64,000 nt of DNA, taken from Alentia gelatinosa. Lineage: Eukaryota > Annelida > Polychaeta > Phyllodocida > Polynoidae. This document shows, in pieces, positions 53,500 to 64,000 of the stretch. Under the pieces are notes generated by a model, which worked only from the letters and a program-made list of their open reading frames with translations, searched no databases and was not told the origin of the DNA. Both the position numbers and the translations under genes were made by a program. The first letter of the stretch is position 1. Each line of letters begins with the position of its first letter. The stretch covers positions 17,783,318 through 17,847,317 of the forward strand of contig OX465583.1 of the NCBI GenBank assembly GCA_950022655.1. Direction: 5' to 3'.

Positions 53500-54250
53500 A
53501 CGTACCAGGTACCAGCGCAGGCAGATTGACGTCACAAGCACACATACTCACACTTCTCTCTCATACCAGGTACCAGCATAGGCAGACTGATGTCACGAGT
53601 ACACACTCACACTTCTCTCTCATACCAGGTACCGGCATAGGCAGATTGATGTCACAAGTACACATACTAATACTTCTCTCTCATACCAGGTACCAGCATA
53701 GGCAGACTGATCTCATGACTACGCATACTCACACTTCTCTCTCATACCAGGTACCAGCGTAGGCAGACTGATGTCATGACTACGCATACTCACACTTCTC
53801 TCTCATACCAGGTACCAGCATAGGCAGACTAACGTCACAAGTGCGCATACTCACACTTCTCTCTCATACTAGGTACCAGCGTAGGCAGACTGATGTCATG
53901 AGTACGCATACTCACACTTCTCTCTCATACCAGGTACCAGCATAGGCAGACTCATGTCACAAGTACGCATACTCACACTTCTCTCTCATACCAGGTACCA
54001 GCATAGGCAGACTGATGTCACGAGTACGCATACTCACGCTTCTCTCTCATACCAGGTACCAGCGTAGGCAGACTGATGTCACAACTACGCATACTCACAC
54101 TTCTCTCGCAAACCAGGTACCAGCGTAGGCAGACTGATGTCACAACTACGCATACTCACACTTCTCTCTCATACCAGGTACCAGCATAGGCAGACTAACG
54201 TCACGAGTGCACATGTTTACACATCTAACGTAGGAGGTACCAGTGCAGAC
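53500..54250 (+). repeat. ~61-bp minisatellite, about 13 units
   Basis: The unit contains ACACTTCTCTCTCATACCAG, GTACCAGCATAGGCAGACTG and ATGTCAC. The first unit holds the full CRE palindrome TGACGTCA, and most others a one-base variant such as TGATGTCA. Every unit also has a pyrimidine tract followed by CAG|GTACC, which resembles a splice acceptor next to a donor. The open frame at 53433-53762 follows the repeat. Confidence 0.92.
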
Positions 54251-54925
54251 AGACTGACTTCACGAGTGCGCATGCTCAGTAAGAATGCATGTTGTCACAA
54301 GCTGGCATCATAGGATGAAGTATGAGTGTGCTCAAACAATGAGAGAAGAATGGTCGTATTTTACACCATAGCAAGTCAGTCCTATCACCACAACATGAGG
54401 TTCACAGACGAACATCTGGACAGCCGGGATACGAACCCTGCACCAGTGGTTTATTTCAGTGTCTGTGTTCTTCTCTTAGCATGTTTAAAAGACAGGAATT
54501 ACTTAATATTTTACTACATGAATCTAACCAGTTTCAAATAGAGAAATAGAAGTGGAAGGTTTTTTTAACCGATATGATACTGATATCACGATATGATACT
54601 GACATCACGATGAAAGCCAGGTGACAAATTTTTGACAAATAGTACATGTGTCCCTATGGTTGTATCTTTTTTCAACACGTTGAGCGATTGGTGTTGTGTA
54701 TCTAAGGGGTGTTTTTCTAGCGAATTTAGATTTAAACGTCTTGGGTATCTAATTCTGAAGACACATTTCTCTTGGTGCCCTAAGGACACAGCTTAACAAT
54801 GTTATACAAGGCAGTCCGGATACAACCTCAAGATCCACATGGTGAAGAGATGCCTCTGTGCATCCTTTTCACGAAGAGGAAACTCATTACTGATAAACCA
54901 TAGATGATATTTCAGTCATTTTATG
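54251..54925. other. No gene seen
   Basis: Non-coding. GATATGATACTGATATCACG is nearly repeated in tandem near 54571-54610. Confidence 0.4.
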
Positions 54926-55690
54926 TATGTGTACTTTACGTTTATAGACATTCACTCTGTGTTCCGCTGGCCCATACTCGTATAGACATTCATTCTGTGT
55001 ACTGTATTTTTATAGACATTCACTATATATGTACTTTACGTCTGTAAACGTTCACCGTGTCACTGTGCGTTTAAACAATCACTCTTTGTCCGCATGTGTC
55101 GTATGTTTATAGATATTCACTGAGTCACTGTCTCCTGTACGTTTATACATATTCCCTATGTGTGCTGTGCGTTTATAGACATTCGCTGTGTCCCTGTGCA
55201 CTCTAGGTTTATAGATATTCACTCCGAGTACTTTACATTCATAGACACTCACACTCTGCACTGTATGCTAATAGACATTCACTCTGGGTCCCTGTATTAA
55301 TGTATGTTTCTAGACACTCATTGTATTCCTGTTAAGACATTCATTCTGTGTCACCATACACTGTACATTTCTAGACATTCACACTGTCCCAATGCACTGC
55401 ACGCTTTTAGTCATTGACTGTGTACTCTCATGTTTATAGACATTCACTCTGTCCCTGTGCTGTGAACATTAATAGACTCTCACTGTGTCCCTGTGTACTG
55501 TACGTTTATAGACTTTCACTCTGCACTGTACCTTGAGACATTCAATCTATCACTCTGTACTGTTCGTTTATAGACATTCACTCCACACGCCTGCCCACAG
55601 TATTTTAATCCACATTCCCTTTATACGCTTTTATACTGCATGTTAATTGACATTCAGTTGGTATTTTACACTTAATGACATTCATCCTGA
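54926..55690 (+). repeat. Degenerate ~40-50-bp minisatellite
   Basis: About 16 divergent units built on GTTTATAGACATTCACTCTG with a variable CTGTGTCCCTGTAC spacer. Older and less uniform than the 61-bp array. Confidence 0.85.
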
Positions 55691-56485
55691 TGCTTACGTA
55701 TTTTACATTTATTCTGTGCCAGTGAATCTTGCTAGTCTAACAGTACAACTAACGTTATTTTCTGCGGTATTATTACGAGCTAGATTGTATTTCAACATCA
55801 TTGGACATAAATTATTTCAGGGCTTACTTGCATCTGAACTGAGAAGTGGGCCGATTGTTTAGAGAAGAGATATAACTACTGATCGTGCATCACATCCTGC
55901 AGAGGGTTGATAAATACACAAATGAAAACATACCTGAGTTAAAAACGCTTAAAATAATATAATATGTTAGAGGTTATGTTAGACATCGTGTAAATCCACC
56001 TAAAATATGGTATTAAAACAAGAAATGTTTCAATGAACAAGCTGTGAATGCCCTGGTTTTAATATCAACTGATAAACTGTGGCAATTGTATCAACGTTAA
56101 ATTTTAATCTTAATCTCAAGAGTTATGGGCAAATCTGATTCCACGAAGCTTAACTATGTATAAAAAAGTAAACAGATATCCCGTAACAATTTCAACAATT
56201 TAACGCCCAGTGATTTTCTATTCAATGCGTACACTGCCCAAACAACAAATTATTGCAGTTACGGTAAGAATTTCAACATGTTACTCGATAATTGAGAGCG
56301 AACACAGATGTGTCGTATACAGTACTCCTTCCAACTAACAGACTAATAACTTACTATATTTGTAAATGAATACGCACGCATACACACAACACCCTGTTAC
56401 TTTCCTAGCCTGCCGTCAGTATTTAGAACATGATGTGTGGATGTGCATGAGTGAATATAATACCTCAGTACCTGTCTGCACCGCC
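55691..56485. other. No gene seen
   Basis: AT-rich non-coding sequence between two minisatellites. Confidence 0.4.
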
Positions 56486-56705
56486 GCTTGAACCAGGTCT
56501 TCAGCCACGTGATCAGCAGCCAAGTCTGGCTGCTACCTGAACCAAGTCATGTGATCAGCAGCCAAACCTGCCTACTGCCTGAAGTAGGTCACATGATCAG
56601 CAGTCATGCCTGCCTGCCACTTAATCTAGGTCATGTGATCAGCAGACAAGTCTGTCTGTCTCCTGAACAAGGTCAAGTGATTAGCAGCCAAGCTGCATTG
56701 CCACC
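56486..56705 (+). repeat. 51-bp minisatellite, about 4-5 units
   Basis: The unit contains GTCATGTGATCAGCAGCCAA and CTGCCTGAA. Because 51 is divisible by three it keeps an open frame (VISSQ repeats). There is no other sign of coding. Confidence 0.85.
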
Positions 56706-58054
56706 TTAACATCCAAATCACAATTTTTGGAAATCTCTATTAGTTAGACGAATGAAGTCTCAGAAAAATAGACTCGGAAATCTTGATCTCTCAGTACCCA
56801 TCATTATTTTCTCCGGACAGTAACTAGATTTGTCAACTAGGTAATTTCTTTTCATTAAACAAGTGTTAAACATGGAAATACTACCACTGCAAACCAATTA
56901 AAAGGGAAAGACCTGGCCTAAGGCATGGCTTGGCTCGGGTTGGTTGTGGATGCAGAGTATGGCCACAGAGTGGCCCTCAACTGTGGCCCGCCTATTTACA
57001 GCACATCTACCTACAACTGTCTACACTGTACACGCACTCTTAGCAATAAAAATATACGCTTCTTATTCCTCTGTACAAAAATAGCCATAATCGTCCACGG
57101 AACGATGGATTTCTGCTTCTTGAAGGCAGTCTGAGCGAACACCAAGTGAAGCATCACCTTTTGCCGAGTTCGGTGGGAGAGTGCCACAACACTAAAACAC
57201 TGCGTGGCTATCAGAACGCGTTCAGTCTCCCGATACCGTTCGCAGTCACATCGAGTCACACACACATCTTCCTCACATACAGGCACTGCACTGCATCTGT
57301 ACAAATACAAACACAAACAGACGGGCTGTGATGGCAGTACTCAATCGCTTTGTGCAGAGTTGGTCACATAGTTTGTGACGAGCACACGTCCTGCCTGATC
57401 GACAGGCGTTTCGTTCCGAGCGCCATACGCGTGCAGCACAAGCCCGGCTTACTGGCACAGCAGGTCACCAGGTGCTACTCCGGGCAGGCACTCAGCGACC
57501 AATGTCGACCACACACGGAGGAGACGAAGGGGGTCACCAGCATTTGGACATTTGTTGGGGCAGCGCCCGCCCGTTGCGCTCCTATATCTCACTGATGGTC
57601 ACCACTCACAGTTGGTGCCCTTCCTGTCGCATCTTCCTTGTTGAAGTCCATCTCTCATGAGATGAGTCTTGGATGAGGTATTTGTCTTCGACCATCAGCA
57701 GTACTACCGTCAGACGATAGCCTTGTTTGGTGGAGAGCAGCTCAGAGCAGCTCTTCGTACCTGTGTATTCACCGTCCCTTCCTGCCTGCGGTCACACCGC
57801 CAGGCTTACAGTTCACATAGCATGAGCACCTGAGTATTGTTGGTTATGAGGCAGACTATATACAGCCAGCCTCATTAGCCGCAGTCTGTGTAGGTTATTC
57901 CAAGCCGGTCTGTATTAGGAACCCGAGCCCGTAAGGCACGGTTTGTCCCCGAACCCGTGGAGTTGAGCCTGGTTAATTTGTCAGCCTGGCGTACCAGGTG
58001 GTGGTGTCCGGGCTGCGCGGTCTGTCATCTACATCTCTACACGACTGCTGCTTC
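56706..58054 (-). other. BMPR1 3' side, probable 3' UTR
   Basis: Sequence after the BMPR1 stop on the minus strand. It is fairly GC-rich from 57100 to 58054, which explains several open frames on both strands that have no family features. I saw no convincing minus-strand polyadenylation signal. Confidence 0.4.
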
Positions 58055-58186
58055 TCACACTTTGATGCTCATCTCGTTGCTCTCAGCCAACTTGGCCAGT
58101 GTCTTTTTCACGCGGAGGGCGGTGAGCCGGGCAGACGGGTTGTGGTGCCAGCACTCTGCCATCAGTTTACCCATCGCCCGCAGGTA
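58055..58186 (-). CDS. BMPR1: BMPR1 last coding exon
   Basis: Acceptor GGGTTCCAG. Encodes [20 protein letters not shown] through SNEMSIKV and stop TGA at 58057-58055. It holds the conserved kinase subdomain XI Arg. Confidence 0.93.
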   Translation of the reverse strand, partial: YLRAMGKLMAECWHHNPSARLTALRVKKTLAKLAESNEMSIKV

Positions 58187-61100
58187 CTGGAACCCGAAAC
58201 AATAATTACTCACATCATTTATACTGTTCATGTAGCTAACCCACTATGAGATTGGCGAAGTGCATATTTGTACAGATCGACAGGGGATGAGAGGTCTCCT
58301 CAATACCTATAACTGAGCTGTACGTCTAGTTTGTCTCTATCACTATATATGTATTTTAAAACTATATTATAGTTATGACGTAGGATACATTTTTACAGTG
58401 AATGATTAGATGCTGCTCTTTTTCTTTTTTAGTTACACCAAGCCCCATGGAAATTGAAAGACATTCTTAGTTCTGCTACCCTTCGAGTTTCTGAGCTACG
58501 TTGGATTTTACAAGTGGACGGTATATAAATTGCAATATGTTATTTTGTTACTATATATGAATTTAGATCTAAGATACATTTTACATCAAGCCACACATAA
58601 GATATAGGATTCTCTTCGTCTTTTCAGTTAGGATATCGGCTCAGCTCACCTCGTCGTTGCTCCATCTGTTGGGGATGGCCGGTCTCCTCTTCTCTATGCA
58701 CACCACTTTCCGCATCGCCTCGAAGCTGGGGTCACTGTCCACCGAGTCGTAGAATGGGATGTTGTACTCCTCCACGATACCGACTGCCATCCACACAAAA
58801 TACACATCAGTTACTATATGCATATATAATTCATTATCAGAAAATCTAATGAATGAACATTCAGGTAACTTCCCAGTTGAATTGTGGATGTTAAAAACAT
58901 CCCCTTTTTGTAATACGTAGTTTGATACAAACGAACACTACGCAGTGCTGCCACCTGGTGTGTCTCACTAGTCACTAAATGAATCAGACTGTTTCTCACA
59001 TTGTGTGGATTGTAAACTATGGAAACCAAATATTGCAGTGATGTAAGTCGAGGTAAGGAAAGACAGAAAGGATATATTTTTCACCTCAGAGAAACTGAAA
59101 ACATGTTAGCTCTGTGCAGTACAATCCGTGGCCTCCTTGACCCACGAGCCGTGTTTGTCACTCTCCCTCAAGATCTTATGTGCGACTTAGATCTATGCCT
59201 GGCGAATGTGCTATTTCGTACTCTTCAGGCTACTTTTTCATGTTCTCATTTAATTTTCTTAAGTGTATATTTTGAAAAGAATGATCATTAAGCTTAACGT
59301 TATTATCAATATCTTAGGCATGTCAGTTGGGTCTCGGAAAAGAGTGGTAAATGTTTCATGTGGAACTTAATGGTACACAGATAACGACAAAACATGGAAA
59401 ACACATCGGTGTTGGCCATGGAATGGGGCTGAGGGTATGTGGGGAAGTTGAAATCAGTGTTTTATTGGTATGAATGAGGCCAAATTTATATTATCATTGT
59501 ACCACACAAAATAAAACTTAATGAACTGGAAATGTAAACAAGGATTTCCGTGGGAAACTACAATCTCTGATATCTTAAGCTATGAATATGTTTTGCTTAC
59601 ATAAAACAAATCTATTTGATTTGAGATTGATGTCCATGGACAGATCACAGATCTAACTGCACCAAACTCTAAGTCAGGATAGAGTGGAGACAAGGGTGGC
59701 GGCCAATCTTGTTTGCTAGGAAAAATGAAAAATAGAACTTTTCCATGGTAAATGGAAAGCTACCACTGACATACCTCCCGATTTGCAGCGTGTGGTGATC
59801 TCCCATAGCACGAGTCCGAACGAGTACATGTCTGCCTGTTTGTAGCTGTCAAAGTGCGACCTGTTGAGTGTCTCGTCCACCACCTCAGGCGCCATGTAGC
59901 GTTTCGTTCCCTGTCGCGTGTTGGGTGCCACATCCACCTCGTTTGTTTCACTGCAGTAAGAATACATCATGAAGTTCTTGTGAGATAGTAAATCGTCACA
60001 CATTGTGCACCAAGTGGCTTTACTTTGGCAATAAATTACATCATGGTGTGGTAGAAATATGCCGACAACACATACTAACGCGCTGGTATTTTTTTCTCGA
60101 TAGACTTAACATTGGGAACTCGTACTCAACGCACATGGAGTATTATAAAAATCAAGTTGTAATAAGATTCACAGAAAACCAGTATTATGAAAAAATACTT
60201 GATGGGCGATAATGTCACTAAAGTTAGCCAATCAATCAGCGGTAAAGGTGAGATCAAATCTGAACCGCACTCTTTCCAAAGCCACTGAAAACACCAATTG
60301 TTTTGGCTTGATACATAATCTCACTTGGCTTTGCCTATTAAGACTCTGCAACCAAAACTCATGGATTATTTTCAGTGGCTACGGATCTCGATGCAGTTCC
60401 TAATTGTCTATCACTGCGGGGGATGAAGGAGAAAAGTGACTACAGTGAAACTCGAACCCACAGCCTTGCAATTGCTAATCCAGTGCTTCAACCACTGAGC
60501 TTACTCCCCAAACCACAAAAGCAGTGAGGATAAGCTGAGTTTAGTAAATGGAGATCACAGAAAAAAGATTTCTCACCTCACATATTTGACGGCGAGACCC
60601 AGATCTGCTATGCAGCAGGTGCCATTCTTCTTCACCAGAATGTTCTTACTTTTGATGTCTCTGTGGGCTATGGCTGGTTTGCCTGAAAAGAGAAATCACA
60701 ACTTTATTGATGGACGTACAATAAGTACACAACGTGAGATGATACCATCAGCTGCTTACCTTCAAAGTTATTGTATTAAGGTAAGTATATTTTCAGGGCA
60801 CTTGCATACCGCAGATTTGACCCTAGTCATCAGCGTTATCAACACTGATATTTTACTCAGACATACTCTACCGACTAATCTATGATAGTACGCCAACTGT
60901 ATTGGTGATTATTGTATGTCGCTAAACCTTACTAAAAAAATATAAATAAAGCTTCTAAACTAATCAAACTTTTCCCCATTAAAATAGATGAATAAGCTGT
61001 CTTTCCACTCATAATTGGAGAGATACTTGAGATAATTTTTCACACAGTCCAGCTTCAGTAAAACACTGCGGAAATTTGAGATAATACTAAACAACCAGTA

Positions 61101-62895
61101 CAGCACACCAGATGAGTTGTGCATGCAACATGGGTTCCATGGGTAGCCGCTAGAAGGCACGGCAGCAAAATACCCGCAGGGATAGCCTGATGGATATGCC
61201 TGATTTTGGTAACCTCAGAGAGCGCATGCAAGGACCATAGACTGTAAATAAACAAGAAGGCATGCATGTCAGATGCATATCGCAAAAGGAGCCGCTGTCA
61301 CACTGGCAATATATATATAGTGATATATTAAGGCATATCTAGATGGTAAATGATGCATCCCAATGTTTTCTCTGTTGTTGAGTATTCAAACCATACTGAC
61401 AGTTGACGACTGGACTGTGTGCATTGCCTTGTCAAGTGAGTGGAGTTAAAGCCACCAGATTCAAAACAAACAACATGGCGAGTGTGATACAAGTGTGAGT
61501 AGGAACCACATGTAATGTAAAATGCATACTGTAATTAAATATATTAGAACATATATAATATGGAAATGAAGTTTTATAAACCTGCCTTGGTTTTGGAATG
61601 TATAATACATACCGACAGTCATTCCCTGAACAAGATACACTGTCATAATTATTTGTCAAGCGCCTGCGGCCCCTCTTATCGCTCAAGCACCTGTTAAACT
61701 CATTGAAGCTCATTGAAGTTCAGCTGCGACCTTACATAATTCGTCATATCTACCTATTGAATTGTATCAGTTTCATATCCCATTACAGTCTATAAACGCA
61801 TCGCAGTAAGTGGGATGTCAGTTGGCATTCGAAAATAGAGCTGGTTCCCGGGTCTTTCGGGCCCTTCCTATGATAGACCCCCAAAACAGCATTTGACCAC
61901 TGCTGTGGATCCACCCAGGACGTAATACCTGCCTGTTAGTTTTCTACACAGGCGGGTACCAGCGGTCGATTGCAGCGCCTCAAGTGCCATGGTGTTAAAT
62001 CAATCAACGAGGCAAATGTTGGAGGGAAGACCGAGAACAAACTGAAGAAACTGATAAGTCATCGTTAACCCATTTGCGCCAGGTGCCTGTCCAGTTAACC
62101 ATTGCAGGTTCTCACCAGACTTTTCTCAAGGTTCTTTTACACCCCAAGGGTGATGATCGAATCTATGAGATGAATTTAGGCAGAAACCTCACCCCTACAC
62201 ATTTACCGAGGTGAGTTCTTTTACTTCCCACACCACATAAACATGGTATAAGAAGGATTGGCTTTTGATATAGCAGTAAAACTACCACTGCTTAGTGTGA
62301 AGGAGAAAAGTGGCTGCAGTGGGACCCGAATCAACCAAGTCGAGTGCTCTTTACCACTGAGCTAACTCCCCATCCCGGACCGTAAGGCTAGGTTGTACTA
62401 ACACACCATACCGGAAAGGGCTCGCCATTATAGGCTGATTTTTAGAATATTATTGATTTATCATGTGATATGACATGTGATTCTTGATACATTTTTCAAA
62501 AATTTGACTAAAATCCTAAATATTATGTGTTATCTACTTCCTGAAGAGATTTCATGTTTATTGATCAATCATTTCCGATCTTATTACAAACAAAACTATT
62601 TCGGGAATCTAGGAAAATTATGCCTCAAGGTACAAACCCCGGGCACGAATGGGTTAAGCTGTTAACACAAAGAAACTGAGACAGTGAGGGGTGTGAAACA
62701 TACCTTTGGTGCCGAATATCTCGGTGTGGAGGTGGGAGATGCCGCAGGCGGCGCTGTAAGATAACTCGAGCATCTCGGTGGTAGTAAGCTTTGTGTCGTT
62801 CAAGTAGTCGTAAAGCGATCCATTCTCGTGGTAGTCGGTGATGAGGAAGAGTTGAGTCCATGAACCCGTGCCCTTGATGTCAGCCGCGATGAAAC
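58055..62895 (-). CDS. BMPR1: BMP type I receptor serine/threonine kinase, last five exons
   Basis: Exons 62704-62895, 60577-60682, 59775-59950, 58650-58783 and 58055-58186 (minus strand) join in phase through GT-AG introns to encode about 245 C-terminal residues. They start at [20 protein letters not shown] in the kinase N-lobe and hinge, and run through the catalytic loop [25 protein letters not shown], substrate-selective TNEVDV and [10 protein letters not shown], to the end [20 protein letters not shown]. These wordings are closest to BMPR1A/1B (ALK3/6); the activin-type receptors differ in the hinge and C-terminus. The receptor binds BMP ligands at the cell surface with a type II partner and phosphorylates Smad1/5/8. 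The ligand-binding, membrane and GS-box exons lie beyond the window. Introns carry SINEs and a foldback repeat. Confidence 0.95.
58650..58783 (-). CDS. BMPR1: BMPR1 exon, C-lobe
   Basis: Acceptor GTGTGGATGGCAG, donor GTGAGC. Encodes [14 protein letters not shown] to [12 protein letters not shown]. It enters with two bases of a split codon and ends in phase 0. Confidence 0.93.
59775..59950 (-). CDS. BMPR1: BMPR1 exon, activation segment
   Basis: Acceptor TTCTTACTGCAG, donor GTATGT. Encodes [20 protein letters not shown] and PEV through [20 protein letters not shown]. It holds the APE-like motif and the invariant Asp of subdomain IX. Confidence 0.95.
60080..60410 (+). repeat. Foldback repeat in a BMPR1 intron
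   Basis: The leader GGTATTTTTTTCTCGATAGA and TTAACATTGGGAACTCG is followed by a spacer, AAAGGTGAGATCAAATC and a palindrome at about 60262-60400. The arms include AAGCCACTGAAAACACC and TTTTCAGTGGCTACGGATCT; the loop is TTGGCTTTGCCTATTAAGAC. Its stem matches the copy at 41440-41600. Confidence 0.7.
60420..60515 (-). repeat. tRNA-derived SINE, copy 2
   Basis: On the minus strand: GGGGAGTAAGCTCAGTGG (A box) and GTGGGTTCGAGTTTCACTG (B box), then CACTTTTCTCCTTCATCCCC as in the other SINE copies. Head only; the body is missing. Confidence 0.7.
60577..60682 (-). CDS. BMPR1: BMPR1 exon, catalytic loop
   Basis: Acceptor CTCTTTTCAG, donor GTGAGA. Encodes [20 protein letters not shown] and [14 protein letters not shown] with the catalytic HRD Asp and the metal-binding Asp (DLG in place of DFG, normal for this family). 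Confidence 0.96.
60683..62197. other. BMPR1 intron, no further gene
   Basis: Intron sequence with scattered stops. The 93-codon minus frame at 61432-61713 and other short frames show no family features. Confidence 0.5.
62198..62377 (-). repeat. tRNA-derived SINE, copy 3
   Basis: On the minus strand: GGGGAGTTAGCTCAGTGGTA, GATTCGGGTCCCACTGCAGC, and a body ending CACCTCGGTAAATGTG, the same family as 15419-15603. It lies in a BMPR1 intron. Confidence 0.8.
62704..62895 (-). CDS. BMPR1: BMPR1 exon, N-lobe and hinge
   Basis: Acceptor GGTTGTCACCAG, donor GTATGT. Encodes [31 protein letters not shown] and [15 protein letters not shown]. Both boundaries split a Gly codon after its first base. Confidence 0.95.
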
Positions 62896-62935
62896 CTGGT
62901 GACAACCAAACATACAGTTATTAAAACTTAGTACA

Positions 62936-62994
62936 ATTCATGATCCTGCGCCCTTGATATCAGCCGCGATGAAACCTGGCGACAACAACCAAAC
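62936..62994 (-). pseudogene. Duplicated start of the BMPR1 N-lobe exon (decoy)
   Basis: The minus strand reads TGTTGTCGCCAG, then GTTTCATCGCGGCTGATATC and AAGGGCGCAGGATCATGA. This copies the acceptor and first ~38 bases of the exon at 62895, about 80 bp upstream of it. It meets a stop (TGA) after [12 protein letters not shown]. It carries a usable-looking AG but no full exon. Confidence 0.8.
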
Positions 62995-63955
62995 ACACAA
63001 TTTTTAAAAAGTAGTACATGTATAACACGTTATTTAAAGCTAAGTTCAGGACAAGACATTAAATCTAACCATATTCAATCTTTGCATAATGTCTGCCTTC
63101 AAGTGAAATTAAAGCACATATAAGGCGTAGTTGCGGCATAAATGTGCCTAAAGTTTACTTCAAGACACACTTTACGCAAAAGTTAAATATAGTTCAATAT
63201 AATTTTCTGACTCTGCGTGTTTTCAAAGTTAGCCACACTGAAACACGGTGACAATCAAATGTAGTTGTTCAAACTTCAACACATATCTGTGTGAAATTTC
63301 AACTAGCTCAGATGTGTGGTGTATGTATTTCTATACATGTGATATTAATCATACCTGGCAAACCTTTGCCTATAATATATCCTATGTTGACCCCAATCTA
63401 TTTTAACGGAGGGAGGAGACAAGAGATATTTAACTGGGCTGCGAGTTGGTCAGCGGCGAGAGGTGCAGCCTAGCTGCCGTCTGAGGTCAGGGGAGAAGAC
63501 AGACAGCAGACAGATCTGCTCCAGGTGCAGGGTTTGTTGTGACATGCCGTGATGGGGCCGCCGGCTTCCTACACCTGTACTGACAGGGTCACAGCCTTGC
63601 CTCCTGAACCCACCCTTCAAACACACACACACACACTTCTACACCAGGCATAGATTCACAATACAGAGATAAATACTACAAAGCTGTACTTCACTCGCCC
63701 CTCACACACATCTCACTTCAAACTACACAAGGCATAGGGTTCAAGATACTGAGTTAAATATGGCAAAGCCCCTCACATATAGTTTACATCCAACATAGAT
63801 TCACGATACAGGGATTAAAGTGGGGACTGAAGAAAAAATATCAAACCCATAATAAAGAAGCATTGTATAACATTATATTGGAACAGAATAGCGATGAATC
63901 GAAATATAATATGACTACACTGTAACAACTAGTATTCTAAGAGAGATCACACTCT
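62995..63955. other. BMPR1 intron, no further exon seen
   Basis: No exon for the earlier kinase or GS region is visible. A CA repeat lies at about 63619-63637. The short frames at 63291-63632 are unsupported. Confidence 0.45.
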
Positions 63956-63961
63956 CTTCCA

Positions 63962-64000
63962 GGGTCTTTTGCGGCGCTCGAACCCACAAATTTTGGATTA
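63962..64000 (-). repeat. Partial tRNA-like sequence at the window edge
   Basis: The minus strand reads AATTTGTGGGTTCGAGCGCC, a good B box. The 5' part lies beyond the window, so a tRNA gene and a SINE cannot be told apart. Confidence 0.35.

Noticed and set aside
53433..53762. 109-codon ORF of repeated Tyr-Gln-His-Arg-Gln-Thr-type residues
   Set aside because: Lies wholly in the 61-bp minisatellite; the repeat makes the frame.
53500..54250. Evenly spaced repeats that could suggest a CRISPR array
   Set aside because: Units are contiguous with no variable unique spacers, the DNA is animal, and there are no cas genes.
56488..56709. 73-codon ORF with VISSQ repeats
   Set aside because: Explained by a 51-bp minisatellite whose unit length is a multiple of three.
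57011..57458. Overlapping ORFs on both strands at the BMPR1 3' side
   Set aside because: GC-rich probable 3' UTR, with no domain on either strand.

Overview
The window is animal nuclear DNA, most likely from a marine invertebrate. It contains pieces of two ordinary bilaterian genes with GT-AG introns. Around and inside these genes lies a dense mix of transposons typical of such genomes: CR1/L2-like LINEs, Penelope-like elements with GIY-YIG nucleases, Ty3/gypsy, DIRS-like elements, tRNA-derived SINEs, foldback repeats, minisatellites and long G or C runs. There is nothing bacterial and no CRISPR array. I cannot name the phylum from sequence alone; a lophotrochozoan such as a mollusc or brachiopod would fit.

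Positions 1-26000 hold no host gene that I can support. In order they contain: a broken LINE reverse transcriptase (2-1857); a second LINE relic; two foldback repeats (4116-4812); a 4.15-kb terminal-inverted-repeat element (7888-12038) filled with a ~145-bp satellite and interrupted by a solo LTR (9037-9826); a Penelope nuclease fragment; a Ty3/gypsy mosaic whose parts alternate strand (14166-18977); a degenerate Penelope element on the minus strand (21230-23725); and a gypsy 3' end with an LTR (24030-25015).

Positions 25530-36980 are a nested retroelement cluster and the most interesting part. A LINE carries ORF1 (26131-27486) with a coiled coil, an RRM-like core and, unexpectedly, a C-terminal NADAR (YbiA-like, ADP-ribose-linked) domain. 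A separate SGNH-esterase ORF follows, split by a 526-bp TIR element with a 6-bp target duplication and by a 1.1-kb repeat that recurs downstream. Next comes the APE endonuclease of ORF2. A structurally complete Ty3/gypsy element lies beside it (32224-36977), with two identical 152-bp LTRs, a 5-bp target duplication and a 1360-codon Gag-Pol frame, so it is probably a recent arrival.

Positions 38380-45180 carry a cyclophilin B gene (PPIB, five exons, plus strand). It has an ER-stress-element-like site upstream, repeats in its introns, and a duplicated fragment of the last exon's start. Positions 46840-49990 hold a degraded DIRS-like element on the minus strand. Positions 53500-56705 hold three different minisatellites. 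Positions 58055-62895 carry the last five coding exons of a BMP type I receptor kinase (BMPR1, minus strand) whose 5' exons lie beyond the window. It too has a duplicated fragment of an exon start.

The two host genes act in different places: PPIB in protein folding in the endoplasmic reticulum, BMPR1 in Smad signalling at the cell surface. Nothing in the sequence ties them together functionally. The mobile elements account for most of the remaining structure.
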